Of a DNA stretch of 58,841 nt, positions 25,941-34,454 are shown piece after piece (the stretch's first letter is position 1; every line of letters begins with the position of its first letter). The position numbers were made by a program, and so were the translations under genes. A model generated the notes under the pieces. It ran no database searches. It worked only from the letters and a program-made list of their open reading frames with translations, and was not told the DNA's origin. The DNA comes from Thermus sp. LT1-2-5 (GTDB lineage: Bacteria; Deinococcota; Deinococci; Deinococcales; Thermaceae): contig NZ_BSRG01000011.1 in assembly GCF_040363165.1 (NCBI RefSeq), positions 1 to 58,841 on the forward strand, read 5' to 3'.

Positions 25941-27098
25941 TCACTCCAGGTACAAGACAGCCAAGGCGGCGTAGACCCGCGCCGCCAGCACCACCTCTTC
26001 CAAGTCCACCCACTCGTCCACCTGGTGGGGGAGGGTCTTCTGCCCTGGGCCCATGACCACCACCGGAAGCCCGCCCCAGGCCCTAAGGAAAGTGCCGTCC
26101 GTGGCCCCCGGCACCCCGCCATACCGCACGGGCAGGCCCAGGAGCCGCAAGGCCTCCTCCGCCGCCTGCACCAGGGGGTCGTTCTGAGGGGTGGCCACAG
26201 AGGGGCGGTCCTCGAGGACCTCCACCCCCACCCCGGAGAGGGCTTCTAGCGCCTTCACCAGGGCTTGGTGGTCTACCCCCGGCACGGTGCGCACGTCCAG
26301 GGCCACCTCCGCCTGGTTGGGGATCACGTTCAGCTGACCTTCCCCGGCGCTGGCCAGGAAGCGGGTGGGGGTGAGGTAGGGGGGGCCCAGGTAGGGGTGA
26401 GGGTGGGCCTGCTTTAGGCGCTCCTCCAGTTCCTGGAGCGCCAGGACGAAGCGGGCCGCCTTAGGGATCGGGTTGTCCCCGGTGTAGGGCATGGCCCCGT
26501 GGGCCATCTTTCCGGGGAACTGGAGGCGGAGGCGCAAGGCCCCCTTTTGCCACAGGCACACCTCCATCTCCTCGGGCTCCGCCACCAAGGCCCCGCGGAA
26601 GCCCCGGGCGAGCCCGGCCCGGAGAAAGGCCTTCACCCCGAGCATCATCCCCTCCTCGTCCGCCAAGGCGGCGAGGCGCAAGGGGCGCTTGGGCTTGCCC
26701 AGGGCCCGCCGCACCGCCAGCATGGCCCCCACCAGGGCGGCCAGACCCCCCTTCATGTCGCAGGCTCCCCGGCCGTAGAGCCTTCCGCCCTCCACCACCC
26801 CGGCGTAAGGGGGGTAGGTCCAAAGGGCCTCATCCCCCGGGGTAACCACGTCCGTGTGGCCCTCGAGGAGCAGGCCGCCTTCCCCCTCCCCCAGGTCCGC
26901 AATCAGGTTGGGCCTCCCCGGGGCCGCCTCCTGGCGGAAGGTGGGCAGGCCCCGCTCCTTCAGGTAGCCCTCCAGATAGGCCACTACCCCCGCTTCCCCG
27001 GGTCCCGGGTAGTGGCTTGGGAGGCGCACCAGGGCCCGGAGGAGCTCCACCACCTCCTTCGCCTCCACCGCCTCCGCCGCCCGCAGGGCTTGGCTCAC
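25941..27098 (-). CDS. M20-family metallopeptidase (ArgE/DapE/CPG2-like)
   Basis: The likely start is a GTG at 27098 (VSQALRAAEAVEAKEVVELL), seven to nine bases after AAAGGGGG; the in-frame ATGs upstream have no ribosome site and give low-complexity protein. 385 residues. Metal ligands are visible: GHTDVV (first His), GRGACDMKGGLAALVGAML (Asp), ADEEGMM (catalytic Glu pair) and AEPEEMEV. The dimerisation domain has GKMAHGAMPYTGDNPI. It hydrolyses an N-acyl amino acid or peptide; substrate unknown. Cytoplasmic. Divergent from the SDR gene. Confidence 0.9.
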   Translation of the reverse strand: MSQALRAAEAVEAKEVVELLRALVRLPSHYPGPGEAGVVAYLEGYLKERGLPTFRQEAAPGRPNLIADLGEGEGGLLLEGHTDVVTPGDEALWTYPPYAGVVEGGRLYGRGACDMKGGLAALVGAMLAVRRALGKPKRPLRLAALADEEGMMLGVKAFLRAGLARGFRGALVAEPEEMEVCLWQKGALRLRLQFPGKMAHGAMPYTGDNPIPKAARFVLALQELEERLKQAHPHPYLGPPYLTPTRFLASAGEGQLNVIPNQAEVALDVRTVPGVDHQALVKALEALSGVGVEVLEDRPSVATPQNDPLVQAAEEALRLLGLPVRYGGVPGATDGTFLRAWGGLPVVVMGPGQKTLPHQVDEWVDLEEVVLAARVYAALAVLYLE

Positions 27099-27255
27099 CG
27101 CCTCTTCGCCCCCTTTCGTTGGGTGGGGTGGGAAACCATCCGCCCATCGCCGCCAATGAGGTTCTTGGGCATGCCTTTCCCCCTTTTGCCCTATCATCCC
27201 GCGGCGGGGGGCGCTTGGCAAGGGCCGGGGCCAGGGGTAGGATGGGGCCAACGCT

Positions 27256-28047
27256 ATGGACTATCGGCGCCTTTTTGACCTGAGAGGGCAGGTGGCCTTG
27301 GTGGTAGGGGCCGCCTCGGGCATCGGGCGGGCCGCGGCGGAGGCCCTGGCCGCCTTCGGGGCCAGGGTAGCCCTGGCCGACCGGGATGCGGCGGGGCTCT
27401 TTGAGGTCCTGCAGGGCCTGCGGCGGGAGGGCCTCGAGGCGGACGCGCTCCCCCTGGACATCGCCGAAAAGGAGGCGGCGGACCGCCTCGTGGCCTGGAC
27501 CCTGGAGCGGTTCGGCAGGCTGGACACCCTGGTCGCCACCCCGGCCATCAACGTGCGCAAGCCCCTCCTGCACTACACGGACGAGGAGGTGGACCGGGTG
27601 GTGGACCTGAACCTCAAGGCCACCTTGCGCCTCCTCCGGGCCGGGGGGAGGGCGATGACGGAGCAGGGCTCGGGGAGCCTCATCGCCTTCGCCTCCATCC
27701 GCGCCCTGGTGGTGGAGCCGGGCCAGGGGGTTTACGCCGCCACCAAGGCGGGGATCTTGCAACTGGTCCGGGCCCTGGCGGCGGAACTGGGACCCAAGGG
27801 GGTGCGGGCCAACGCCATCGCCCCCGGGCCCATCGAAACCCCCCTCACCGCCCCCATCAAGGCGAACCCGGAGTGGTACCGGGCCTACGCCGAGAAGACG
27901 GCCCTTGGGCGCTGGGGCCGGCCCGAGGAGGTGGCCATGGCCGTGGTCTACCTGGCTTCCCCCGCCGCCAGCTACGTCACCGGGACCCTCTTCCTGGTGG
28001 ACGGGGGTTGGACGGCGGTGGATGGGCGCTACGGGCCGCCCCTCTAG
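27256..28047 (+). CDS. SDR-family NAD(P)-dependent oxidoreductase
   Basis: 263 residues with the classical short-chain dehydrogenase motifs: VVGAASGIGRAAAEAL (cofactor loop, about residues 16-31), ADRDA after strand 2, the catalytic serine in IAFASIRAL, YAATK (Tyr and Lys), and NAIAPGPIETPL. The usual NNAG reads TPAIN here. The C-terminal VTGTLFLVDGGWTAVDGR is standard. Cytoplasmic; substrate not predictable. It has its own promoter area shared with the divergent M20 gene. Confidence 0.92.
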   Translation: MDYRRLFDLRGQVALVVGAASGIGRAAAEALAAFGARVALADRDAAGLFEVLQGLRREGLEADALPLDIAEKEAADRLVAWTLERFGRLDTLVATPAINVRKPLLHYTDEEVDRVVDLNLKATLRLLRAGGRAMTEQGSGSLIAFASIRALVVEPGQGVYAATKAGILQLVRALAAELGPKGVRANAIAPGPIETPLTAPIKANPEWYRAYAEKTALGRWGRPEEVAMAVVYLASPAASYVTGTLFLVDGGWTAVDGRYGPPL

Positions 28048-28069
28048 CGGGGCGGGAGGGGGCCCTCAC

Positions 28070-28470
28070 CTAAAGCTGGGTGACCTTGTACAGGGTCACC
28101 AGGACGATCAGGACGCCGAAGATCTGCTTGATCCGGGCAGGGGGGACGAAGAGGCGGGTGAGCCTCGAGCCCAGGTAAGCGCCCCGGCCCCAAGCGGGAT
28201 GAGGGTCAGGCCCGGGTCGAGCCGCGCCGTGGCCAGGTGGGGCAAAAAGGCGGAGAAGGAAGGAGGGGCACGGCGAGGGCGTTGATCCCGGCCGCCTTTT
28301 TGGGGTCGTGGCCGGTGCGGATCAGGGTGGGCATCGAGAGAAACCCCGGTCCCACGCCCAAGAACCCGGACAGCGCCGAAATAGGGGCGGCTAGGGGAAA
28401 GTTCTCCCGCTGGGCCGTGGCCTTGGCGGGACGGAAAAGGCCCAGACCGAGGCCCGAGCATGCCGCTCAT
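28070..28470 (-). pseudogene. TauE/SafE family membrane protein, C-terminal fragment with frameshifts
   Basis: Reading leftwards, one frame gives LFRPAKATAQRENFPLAAPI, SALSGFLGVGPGFLSMPTLI and RTGHDPKKAAGINALAV. A frameshift near 28265 follows, and the ending LDPGLTLIPLGAGAYLGSRL then PPARIKQIFGVLIVLVTLYK to a stop at 28070. That is the second half of a sulfite-exporter (TauE/SafE) protein. The first half is missing and no start is seen, so the gene is dead. Confidence 0.8.
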
Positions 28471-28603
28471 GTGTCCCGCCTTGGCGCGCCTGGTTTGCCT
28501 AACGTTCCCCAAATTTGCTAGGGGCCATCTCAAAACCAGAAAGGGGGAACCCTTTTGCGGCCCATTCCACAAACGCGCCCCGGCCCAGGCCGATGGGATA
28601 AAC

Positions 28604-28621
28604 CCTCCGACGCCCCGGAGG
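28604..28621 (-). terminator. Terminator of the bicupin gene
   Basis: On the minus strand a hairpin (CCTCCG, five-base loop, CGGAGG) is followed by GTTTAT. It lies just past the bicupin stop codon, at the right place for a rho-independent terminator, though the T-run is short. Confidence 0.5.
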
Positions 28622-28629
28622 TCTTGGCG

Positions 28630-29403
28630 CTACAGGAAGACCACGTCGCCCATGAGCGCCGGGCTGAAAACCGATAGGAATTGGAGGTTGCCTTGGAACT
28701 GGTGGATGGCCCCTGCAGGCACCAAAACCACACTCCCCGGACCAACCTTCTGCCGATCGAGTTCCACCTGGGCTATCCCCTGTCCTCCCAAGACGTAGAT
28801 TTGCTCGTCCTTCGACTTGTGGTAATGCCAGGGCTGGCCGCTACGGGTGGCCACGGCCAAAACGGTGGCTAAGGGGGCGTTGGCCAGGGGTGAGGCGGCA
28901 AAGGGCCGATCTTGCGGAACCTCTGGCGGCTTGAAGCTGAGGAGCAGGGGGGCTCCCTCTTGGGGACCGGAGCCTTCTTGCACAAAGACCACATCTCCCA
29001 TCAGCCTAGGGCTGAAGCGGGAGAGCAGGTCCAGTTCCCCAATGAAGGCGTGGGCGGTCATTGGGGGTATGACGATGATTTGCCCCGAAGTGATGGGGGT
29101 TTCCTTACCGCCGGCGACCAGGCGGCCCTGCCCCTGTAGCACGAAAGCCACCTCCAACCGCTCTCGGTGGTAGTGTAGGGGCTGCTCGGTGCGGGTGCGA
29201 ATGAGCAAGGTGGTGCCCAAGGGGGTTTCCCCCAATCCCTTGGCGGCGAAGGGCCGATCCTGGGGCACGATCAGGTCCGCGCCATCTTGGGGGTAGCGCC
29301 GAAATACCCCTTGTCCCGTAGCCGGAACCAGGGCGTGAACCCGCTGCATAGCCGTGACCAAAGCGGTGCTAAGGGCCAACTTAAGAACCTCGCGTCTTAG
29401 CAT
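28630..29403 (-). CDS. Bicupin protein with N-terminal export signal
   Basis: 257 residues, ATG at 29403. The N-terminus LRREVLKLALSTALVTAMQR looks like a twin-arginine-type signal. Two cupin barrels follow, each opening with the same block (VPQDRPFAAKGLGETPLGTT and VPQDRPFAASPLANAPLATV). The metal-binding histidines are LHYHRERLEVAFVLQGQGR in the first and WHYHKSKDEQIYVLGGQG in the second. Each barrel ends with FSPxLMGDVVF, so the protein arose by internal duplication. Enzyme or sensor activity cannot be told. It has a good promoter just upstream and a hairpin terminator, so it is a single-gene unit. Confidence 0.85.
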   Translation of the reverse strand: MLRREVLKLALSTALVTAMQRVHALVPATGQGVFRRYPQDGADLIVPQDRPFAAKGLGETPLGTTLLIRTRTEQPLHYHRERLEVAFVLQGQGRLVAGGKETPITSGQIIVIPPMTAHAFIGELDLLSRFSPRLMGDVVFVQEGSGPQEGAPLLLSFKPPEVPQDRPFAASPLANAPLATVLAVATRSGQPWHYHKSKDEQIYVLGGQGIAQVELDRQKVGPGSVVLVPAGAIHQFQGNLQFLSVFSPALMGDVVFL

Positions 29404-29418
29404 AGCTTACCCGTGTAT

Positions 29419-29448
29419 AGCATACCCCAGGGCGGTAGCAATGGTCAA
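29419..29448 (-). promoter_or_regulatory. Promoter of the bicupin gene
   Basis: Minus strand: -35 TTGACC (29448-29443), 18-base spacer, -10 TATGCT (29424-29419), giving a start about 9-10 bases before the ATG at 29403. The -35 is only eight bases from the end of the IS remnant. Confidence 0.65.
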
Positions 29449-29456
29449 TTGCCCAG

Positions 29457-29882
29457 GGGCTTGCCTTGCAAACTCCACCCCGAGTCCTTCATCCTAGAGC
29501 TACGGGCGAGCCCGGCTTTCCCCGACGAGAACCGAGCCCCAAGGAGGTCCTCACCCACTGCCTTCGCCTGGCCCAGGAGGTGAAGGCCCACCTCCTGGGC
29601 CAAGGCCCTGACCCCCCTTTACTTCATGGGCGCCACCGGCCTGAGCTACACGGACCCTAAGATGCGCCGATTTCGTGGGGTGGTGGAGGGGGTGTTTGGA
29701 GGGATGAAGACGCGGCTTGGGAGCGGATACCTCCTTGAGCGCAAGCCCAAGACGGCGAGGATGCGCGCGCTTTTGGAGCTCGTGGTCTACGCCCACAAGA
29801 TATGGGCTCTGCCCGTGACCAGAGTGTTCCTTTCCCTTCTCGCTCCCCCGCCGGGGTACAAGGCGATTTACTAGGCAAGCCC
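29457..29882 (+). mobile_element. Internally deleted, MITE-like copy of the 975-bp IS found at 52463
   Basis: The two ends match the full element: GGGCTTGCCTTGCAAACTCC at the left and TACTAGGCAAGCCC at the right (inverse orientation to the full copy). The inside is 426 bases instead of 975. The transposase reading starts as in the full copy (FPRREPSPKEVLTHCLRLAQ), jumps to KAHLLGQGPDPP and then from GLSYT to RFRGVVEGVFGGMKTRLGSG. The catalytic core is therefore lost. The first jump falls exactly between two 17-base direct repeats present in the full element. No flanking target duplication is visible. It can only move if a full copy acts on it. Confidence 0.85.
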
Positions 29883-29890
29883 AGGTCTGC

Positions 29891-29919
29891 TTGACCCTTT
29901 GGCGCTTCCTGTATAGTAT
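29891..29919 (+). promoter_or_regulatory. Promoter of the second peptide-importer operon
   Basis: -35 TTGACC (29891-29896), 17-base spacer, -10 TAGTAT (29914-29919); TATAGT two bases earlier is an alternative. It begins nine bases outside the IS remnant. Between it and the ATG lies TTGCAAAGGGTTGCA, a short repeat that could be an operator, then AAAGGAGG. Confidence 0.6.
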
Positions 29920-29953
29920 GGTTGCAAAGGGTTGCAGCCCGAAAGGAGGCCGT

Positions 29954-31516
29954 ATGCAGCGGTGGGTATGGACGTTGCTTTTGCTGGCGGGCTTTGCCTT
30001 GGCCCAGGACCGGACCCAGGTGCTGGTCTACGGCGGGGACTGGACGGACCTCATCACCCTGGACCCGCAAGTGGTCTACGAGTTCAGCGGGGTGATGATC
30101 GCCGACAACCTTTATGAAACCCTGGTGCGCTTTGAGGGGAACGACCTCGCCACCCTGCGCCCGGGCCTGGCGGAAAGCTGGAGGGTGGAGCGGGGAGCCA
30201 CGGACTGGATCCTCACCTTCAAGCTCCGGCGCGGAAGCCGCTTCTCCACGGGCCGGGAGGTCACGGCCAAGGACGTGGTCTTTAGCTTTGAGCGCGCCTT
30301 GGCCCTAAAGGGCCCGGGATCCTTCCTCTTCACCGACATCGCCCAGCTCAAGCCTGGGGCCACCAAGGCCCTTGACCCCTACACCGTGGAGGTTCGCATT
30401 CCCAAGTCCGCCTCCCCCCAGTCCTTCCTCTCCATCCTCACCTTCACCCTCGGGGGCGTGGTGGACTCGGAGGAGGTTCAGAAGAACGCCAAGGGGGGGG
30501 ACCTGGGCAAGGACTGGCTCACCAACAACTCCGCCGGCTCCGGCCCCTATCGCCTGGTGCGTTGGGACCGGGGGAACCAGGTGATCCTGGAGGCGAACCC
30601 CTACGCCCGGGTCAAGCCCAAGATCCCCCGGGTGGTCCTGCGCTACATCCAGGAGCCGGCGGTCCTCCGGACCGCCTTGGAGTCGGGAGAGATCGACATC
30701 GCCGAAGGCCTTACCCCCGAGGGGCTCAAGGCCATTGCTGCCAACCCCCGCTTCAAGGTGGTGCGGGCGGAAACCCTGCGCCTCCAGTACCTGGGCATGA
30801 ACATGAAGGCGGGAAGCCCCTTCGCCAACGCTAAGGTGCGGGAGGCCATGCGCTACGCCGTGAACCAGGACGAGCTCATCCAGGGGCTTCTTCAGGGGAA
30901 CGCCCTCAAGATCCAGACCTTCATCCCCAAGGGGCTTCTTGGCTACAACCCCGCCACCCCCTACGCCTACGACCCCAACCGGGCCCGCAAGCTTCTGGCC
31001 GAGGCGGGCTACCCGCAAGGCCTGGAGTTCGAGCTTTTGGTGAGCACCGGCATCTGCGGGGGCGGGGTGCCCTGCCCGGACGTGGCGGCCAAGCTCCAGG
31101 CGGACATGGCCAAGGCTGGGTTCCGCGCCCGCATCCGCGCCATCGCCAACGCCGAGGTCCTCGCCGCCTACCGGGCGCAGAACCACCAGGTGGTCCTGGC
31201 GGGCTGGAGCCCCGACTTCCCCGACCCCGACGGCAACGCCACCCCCTGGGCGGACTACGGGGCCCGCTCCTTGGCCTGGCGCAACAGCTACAACGACGAG
31301 GTGGCGGCCAAGCTGGCCCGGCAGGCCGCCCTCGAGGCCGACCCCGAGAAGCGCAAAGCCCTCTACAAGATGCTCACGGAAAAGGTGCTCCGGGAAGGCC
31401 CCTACGTGGTCCTCTACCAGCCGACCCAGCCCATCGGCCTCTCCGCCAAGGTGGAGGGTTTCCTGAAGAACCCCATGATGTCCGCCCCCCTTTGGCAGGT
31501 GAGCAAGCAGCCCTAA
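29954..31516 (+). CDS. Peptide ABC importer binding protein (SBP_bac_5 family)
   Basis: The ATG at 29954 follows AAAGGAGG and gives a signal peptide (MQRWVWTLLLLAGFALAQ); the earlier in-frame ATG at 29891 lies inside the promoter. 520 residues. Fold marks: DLITLDPQVVYEFSGVMIAD, DWILTFKLRRGSRFSTGREV, TAKDVVFSFERALALKGPG. The C-terminal IRAIANAEVLAAYRAQNHQV is also typical. It binds peptides or related ligands for the permeases downstream. The peptidoglycan-recycling genes begin right after this operon (convergent), so murein peptides are a reasonable guess only. Confidence 0.93.
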   Translation: MQRWVWTLLLLAGFALAQDRTQVLVYGGDWTDLITLDPQVVYEFSGVMIADNLYETLVRFEGNDLATLRPGLAESWRVERGATDWILTFKLRRGSRFSTGREVTAKDVVFSFERALALKGPGSFLFTDIAQLKPGATKALDPYTVEVRIPKSASPQSFLSILTFTLGGVVDSEEVQKNAKGGDLGKDWLTNNSAGSGPYRLVRWDRGNQVILEANPYARVKPKIPRVVLRYIQEPAVLRTALESGEIDIAEGLTPEGLKAIAANPRFKVVRAETLRLQYLGMNMKAGSPFANAKVREAMRYAVNQDELIQGLLQGNALKIQTFIPKGLLGYNPATPYAYDPNRARKLLAEAGYPQGLEFELLVSTGICGGGVPCPDVAAKLQADMAKAGFRARIRAIANAEVLAAYRAQNHQVVLAGWSPDFPDPDGNATPWADYGARSLAWRNSYNDEVAAKLARQAALEADPEKRKALYKMLTEKVLREGPYVVLYQPTQPIGLSAKVEGFLKNPMMSAPLWQVSKQP

Positions 31517-31536
31517 GGGCTTGGGGTATAGTGAAC

Positions 31537-31557
31537 CCCGTGGCTAGAAGCCACGGG
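31537..31557 (+). promoter_or_regulatory. Intercistronic hairpin between binding protein and permease
   Basis: CCCGTGGCT, loop AGA, AGCCACGGG: a perfect nine-base-pair stem in the 49-base gap. It is not followed by a T-run, so it more likely protects the upstream mRNA or attenuates read-through, giving more binding protein than permease. Read on the minus strand it also resembles the 3' hairpin of tnpB elements, which is a weaker alternative. Confidence 0.5.
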
Positions 31558-31565
31558 CTTCCCCT

Positions 31566-32573
31566 ATGGCCGCTTACCTGGTCCGACGGCTCTTCATGGT
31601 CCTCTTCGTGGGCGTGGGCATCACCTTCGTGACCTTTTTTATCGCCCAGGTCATCCCCATCGACCCGGCGGTGGCCGCTTTGGGGGAAAACGCCCGGGAG
31701 GAGCAGATCCGGGAGTTCCGGGAGCGCTACGGGCTGGACCAGCCCCTCCTGGTCCAGTACGGCATCTACCTGAAGCGGCTTTTGGCCCTGGACCTGGGGC
31801 GCTCCCTACGCACCGGCCGCCCCGTGGCGGAGGACCTTAAGGAGTTCTTCCCCGCCACCTTGGAGCTCGCCTTGGCGGCCTTCCTGGTGGCGGTGGCCCT
31901 GGGGCTTCCCGCCGGGGTCTTCGCCGCCCTCAGGCAGAACCGCCTGCCGGATCTCTTGGTGCGCCTCTTCGCCCTCCTCCTTGGCTCCACCCCGGTCTTT
32001 TTCCTGGCCCTCCTCCTTCTCGACGTGCTCCACCGCCAGCTGGGCCTCCTGCCGGGCCCAGGGCGGTTGGACCCCTACCTCATTCCCCCGCCTCGGGTGA
32101 CGGGCCTCGTCACCCTGGACGCCCTCCTGGCCCGGGACTTCGCCGCTTTTTGGGATGCTTTGCGCCACCTCCTCCTCCCCGCCTTCGTCCTGGGCTCCGC
32201 CTCCGCCGCCCTCCTCGCCCGCATGACCCGGGCCGCCATGCTGGAGGTCCTCTCCCAGGACTACGTGCGCACCGCCTGGGCCAAGGGCCTGGCCGAGGGG
32301 CAGGTGGTCCTGCGCCACGCCCTCAAAAACGCCGCCCTCCCCGTCCTCACCCTGCTGGGCGGCCTCCTTGGGGGCCTGCTTTCGGGTGCGGTGCTCACGG
32401 AAACCATCTTCTCTTGGCCCGGGCTGGGGCGGTACGTCACCCAGTCCGCCACCAGCCTGGACTTCCCGGCGGTGATGGGGGTAACCCTGTTGGTGGGCGT
32501 GGTCTACTCCCTTTTGAACCTCTTGGTGGACCTCCTCTACGCCCTTTTGGACCCGAGGATCCGCTATGGGTAG
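31566..32573 (+). CDS. Peptide ABC permease (DppB family)
   Basis: 335 residues; N-terminus YLVRRLFMVLFVGVGITFVT, then YGLDQPLLVQYGIYLKRLLA and the coupling loop SQDYVRTAWAKGLAEGQVVL. Six helices. Its stop overlaps the next permease start by eight bases. Confidence 0.93.
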   Translation: MAAYLVRRLFMVLFVGVGITFVTFFIAQVIPIDPAVAALGENAREEQIREFRERYGLDQPLLVQYGIYLKRLLALDLGRSLRTGRPVAEDLKEFFPATLELALAAFLVAVALGLPAGVFAALRQNRLPDLLVRLFALLLGSTPVFFLALLLLDVLHRQLGLLPGPGRLDPYLIPPPRVTGLVTLDALLARDFAAFWDALRHLLLPAFVLGSASAALLARMTRAAMLEVLSQDYVRTAWAKGLAEGQVVLRHALKNAALPVLTLLGGLLGGLLSGAVLTETIFSWPGLGRYVTQSATSLDFPAVMGVTLLVGVVYSLLNLLVDLLYALLDPRIRYG

Positions 32574-33390
32574 GCTGGCGCGGCGCTTTTTCAGAAACCC
32601 CGGGGCGGTGCTGGGCCTCTTCCTCCTCCTCGCCCTCGCCCTGGTGGCCCTCCTCGGCCCGGGCCTGGTGGGGGACCCCCTGGAGCAAAACCTCCTGGAG
32701 CGCCTCAAGCCCCCAAGCCCCGAGCACCCCCTGGGCACGGACCAGCTGGGGCGGGACGTCCTGGCCCGGGTGGTCCACGGGGCCCGCATCAGCCTGGGGG
32801 TGGGGTTTGGCGTGGTGGCCCTATCCAGCCTCCTCGGCACCTTGGTGGGCCTCTTGAGCGGGGGGCTTGGGGGATGGTGGGACAACCTCCTCATGCGCCT
32901 CACCGACGTCTTCTTCGCCTTTCCCTCCCTCATCCTGGCCATGGCCATCGCCGCCGCCTTAGGGCCGAACCTGGGGAACACCGTCTTGGCCGTGGCCCTG
33001 GTCACCTGGCCCATCTACGCCCGTTTGGTGCGGGCCCAGGTTCTGGCCCTAAGGGAAAGGGAGTTCGTGGAGGCCGCCCGGGCCCTGGGGGCAGGTTGGG
33101 GGCGCATCCTCTTCCGCCACCTCCTCCCCAACGCCCTCACCCCGGTCCTGGTCCAGGCCAGCTACGAGGTGGGGGCGGCCATCCTCACGGCGGCGGGCCT
33201 TTCCTTCATCGGCTTTGGCGCCCAACCCCCCACCCCGGAGTGGGGGGCCATGGTGGCGGAAACCCGAAACTACATGGCGGAGGCGCCCTGGGCGGCCACC
33301 GCTCCCGCCGTGGGCATCCTCCTCACCGTCTTGGCCTTCAACCTGCTGGGCGACGGCCTCAGGGACGTCCTGGACCCGCGGGGGCGCTAG
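32566..33390 (+). CDS. Peptide ABC permease (DppC family)
   Basis: 274 residues; HPLGTDQLGRDVLARVVHGA near residue 53 and the loop AARALGAGWGRILFRHLLPN identify DppC. It ends convergently with nagA, the stops overlapping by four bases, so no separate terminator fits between them. No ATPase gene follows. Confidence 0.93.
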   Translation: MGRLARRFFRNPGAVLGLFLLLALALVALLGPGLVGDPLEQNLLERLKPPSPEHPLGTDQLGRDVLARVVHGARISLGVGFGVVALSSLLGTLVGLLSGGLGGWWDNLLMRLTDVFFAFPSLILAMAIAAALGPNLGNTVLAVALVTWPIYARLVRAQVLALREREFVEAARALGAGWGRILFRHLLPNALTPVLVQASYEVGAAILTAAGLSFIGFGAQPPTPEWGAMVAETRNYMAEAPWAATAPAVGILLTVLAFNLLGDGLRDVLDPRGR

Positions 33391-34454
33391 GCCACCCGCT
33401 TGCCTCCCAGGTAGACCGCTTGCACCCGGAGGTCCTGGTCCAGGACCACCAGGTCGGCGCGCTTCCCCGGGGCGATCTCCCCGCGGTCGGCCAGGCCCAG
33501 GTAGCGGGCGGGGTAGAGGGATAGCCGCCTAGCCGCCTCCTCCAGGGGCAGGCCCCAGGCCACCAGGTTCCTGAGGGCCCGGTCCAGGGTGAGGGTGCTC
33601 CCCGCCAGGCTCTCCCCAAGCCAAACCCCTTCCCCCCGCTTCTCCACCCGGTGGGCCCCCAGGGGGTAGGTCCCATCCGGCATCCCCGCCGCCGCCACGG
33701 CGTCCGTCACGAAGTACAGGCCGGGAATGCGCTTAAGGGCCAACCGGATTGCGGCGGGGTGGACGTGAAGCCCGTCGGGGATGAGCTCGGCCCACTCGCC
33801 CCGCTCTAGGGCCAGGCCCACCACCCCGGGGGCGCGGTGGTGGAGGGCGGTCATGGCGTTGAAGAGGTGGGTGAAGCCCATGGCCCCCGCCTCCAGGGCG
33901 GCTAAGGCCTCCTCGTAGCCCGCTTCGGTGTGGCCGAGCTGTACCCGCACGCCCTGGCCTGTCAGGTAGCGCACCAGGTCCAGGGCCCCCGGGAGCTCGG
34001 GGGCCAGGGTGATCCCCCGCACGGGGGCCAGGGAGAGGAGGAAGGCGGCGGCCTCGAGGTCGGGGAGGAGGGGGAAGGGGGGCTGGGCCCCAAGGCGGTT
34101 GGGGCTGAGGAAGGGGCCCTCGAGGTGGGCCCCCAGGAGGGCCTCCCCCAGGGGGCCCTCTTGCGCCTCCTGGATGCCCCTTAGGGCCCGCTCCAGCTCG
34201 GGAAGCGGGGCGGTGACCGTGGTGGCGAGGAGCCCCGTGGTACCGTGGCGGAGGTGGAAGCGTAGCGTTCCCTCCACCCCCTCCTTGCCCGCCATGACCT
34301 CGTGCCCCCCGCCCCCGTGGACATGCAGGTCCAGGAAGCCGGGGAGGATGTAGGGGCCCTCCACCGGGGCCTCCTCCAGCGCCTCAATCCGCTCGCCGAA
34401 GTGGAGGCGGCCCTGGAGGAAGCCCGTGGGGGTGAGGATGCGCCCTTCTACCAT
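33387..34454 (-). CDS. nagA: N-acetylglucosamine-6-phosphate deacetylase
   Basis: Start at 34454 (MVEGRILTPTGFLQGRLHFG), seven bases inside anmK; the longer open frame upstream is a shadow of anmK. 355 residues. Amidohydrolase motifs: GFLDLHVHGGGGH (metal pair), GAHLEGPFLSPNRLGA (Glu ligand), LGHTEAGYEEAL, THLFNAMTALHHRAPG and the catalytic Asp in YFVTDAVAAAGMPDG. It removes acetate from GlcNAc-6-P made by MurQ or by GlcNAc phosphorylation, feeding glucosamine-6-P back to wall synthesis or glycolysis. Last gene of gntR-anmK-nagA. Confidence 0.95.
   Translation of the reverse strand: MVEGRILTPTGFLQGRLHFGERIEALEEAPVEGPYILPGFLDLHVHGGGGHEVMAGKEGVEGTLRFHLRHGTTGLLATTVTAPLPELERALRGIQEAQEGPLGEALLGAHLEGPFLSPNRLGAQPPFPLLPDLEAAAFLLSLAPVRGITLAPELPGALDLVRYLTGQGVRVQLGHTEAGYEEALAALEAGAMGFTHLFNAMTALHHRAPGVVGLALERGEWAELIPDGLHVHPAAIRLALKRIPGLYFVTDAVAAAGMPDGTYPLGAHRVEKRGEGVWLGESLAGSTLTLDRALRNLVAWGLPLEEAARRLSLYPARYLGLADRGEIAPGKRADLVVLDQDLRVQAVYLGGKRVA

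Noticed and set aside
28081-28104. Near-perfect inverted repeat GGTGACC...GGGTCACC as an operator
   Set aside because: It lies within the coding end of the dead TauE gene and is explained by the codons for VLVTLYKVTQ.
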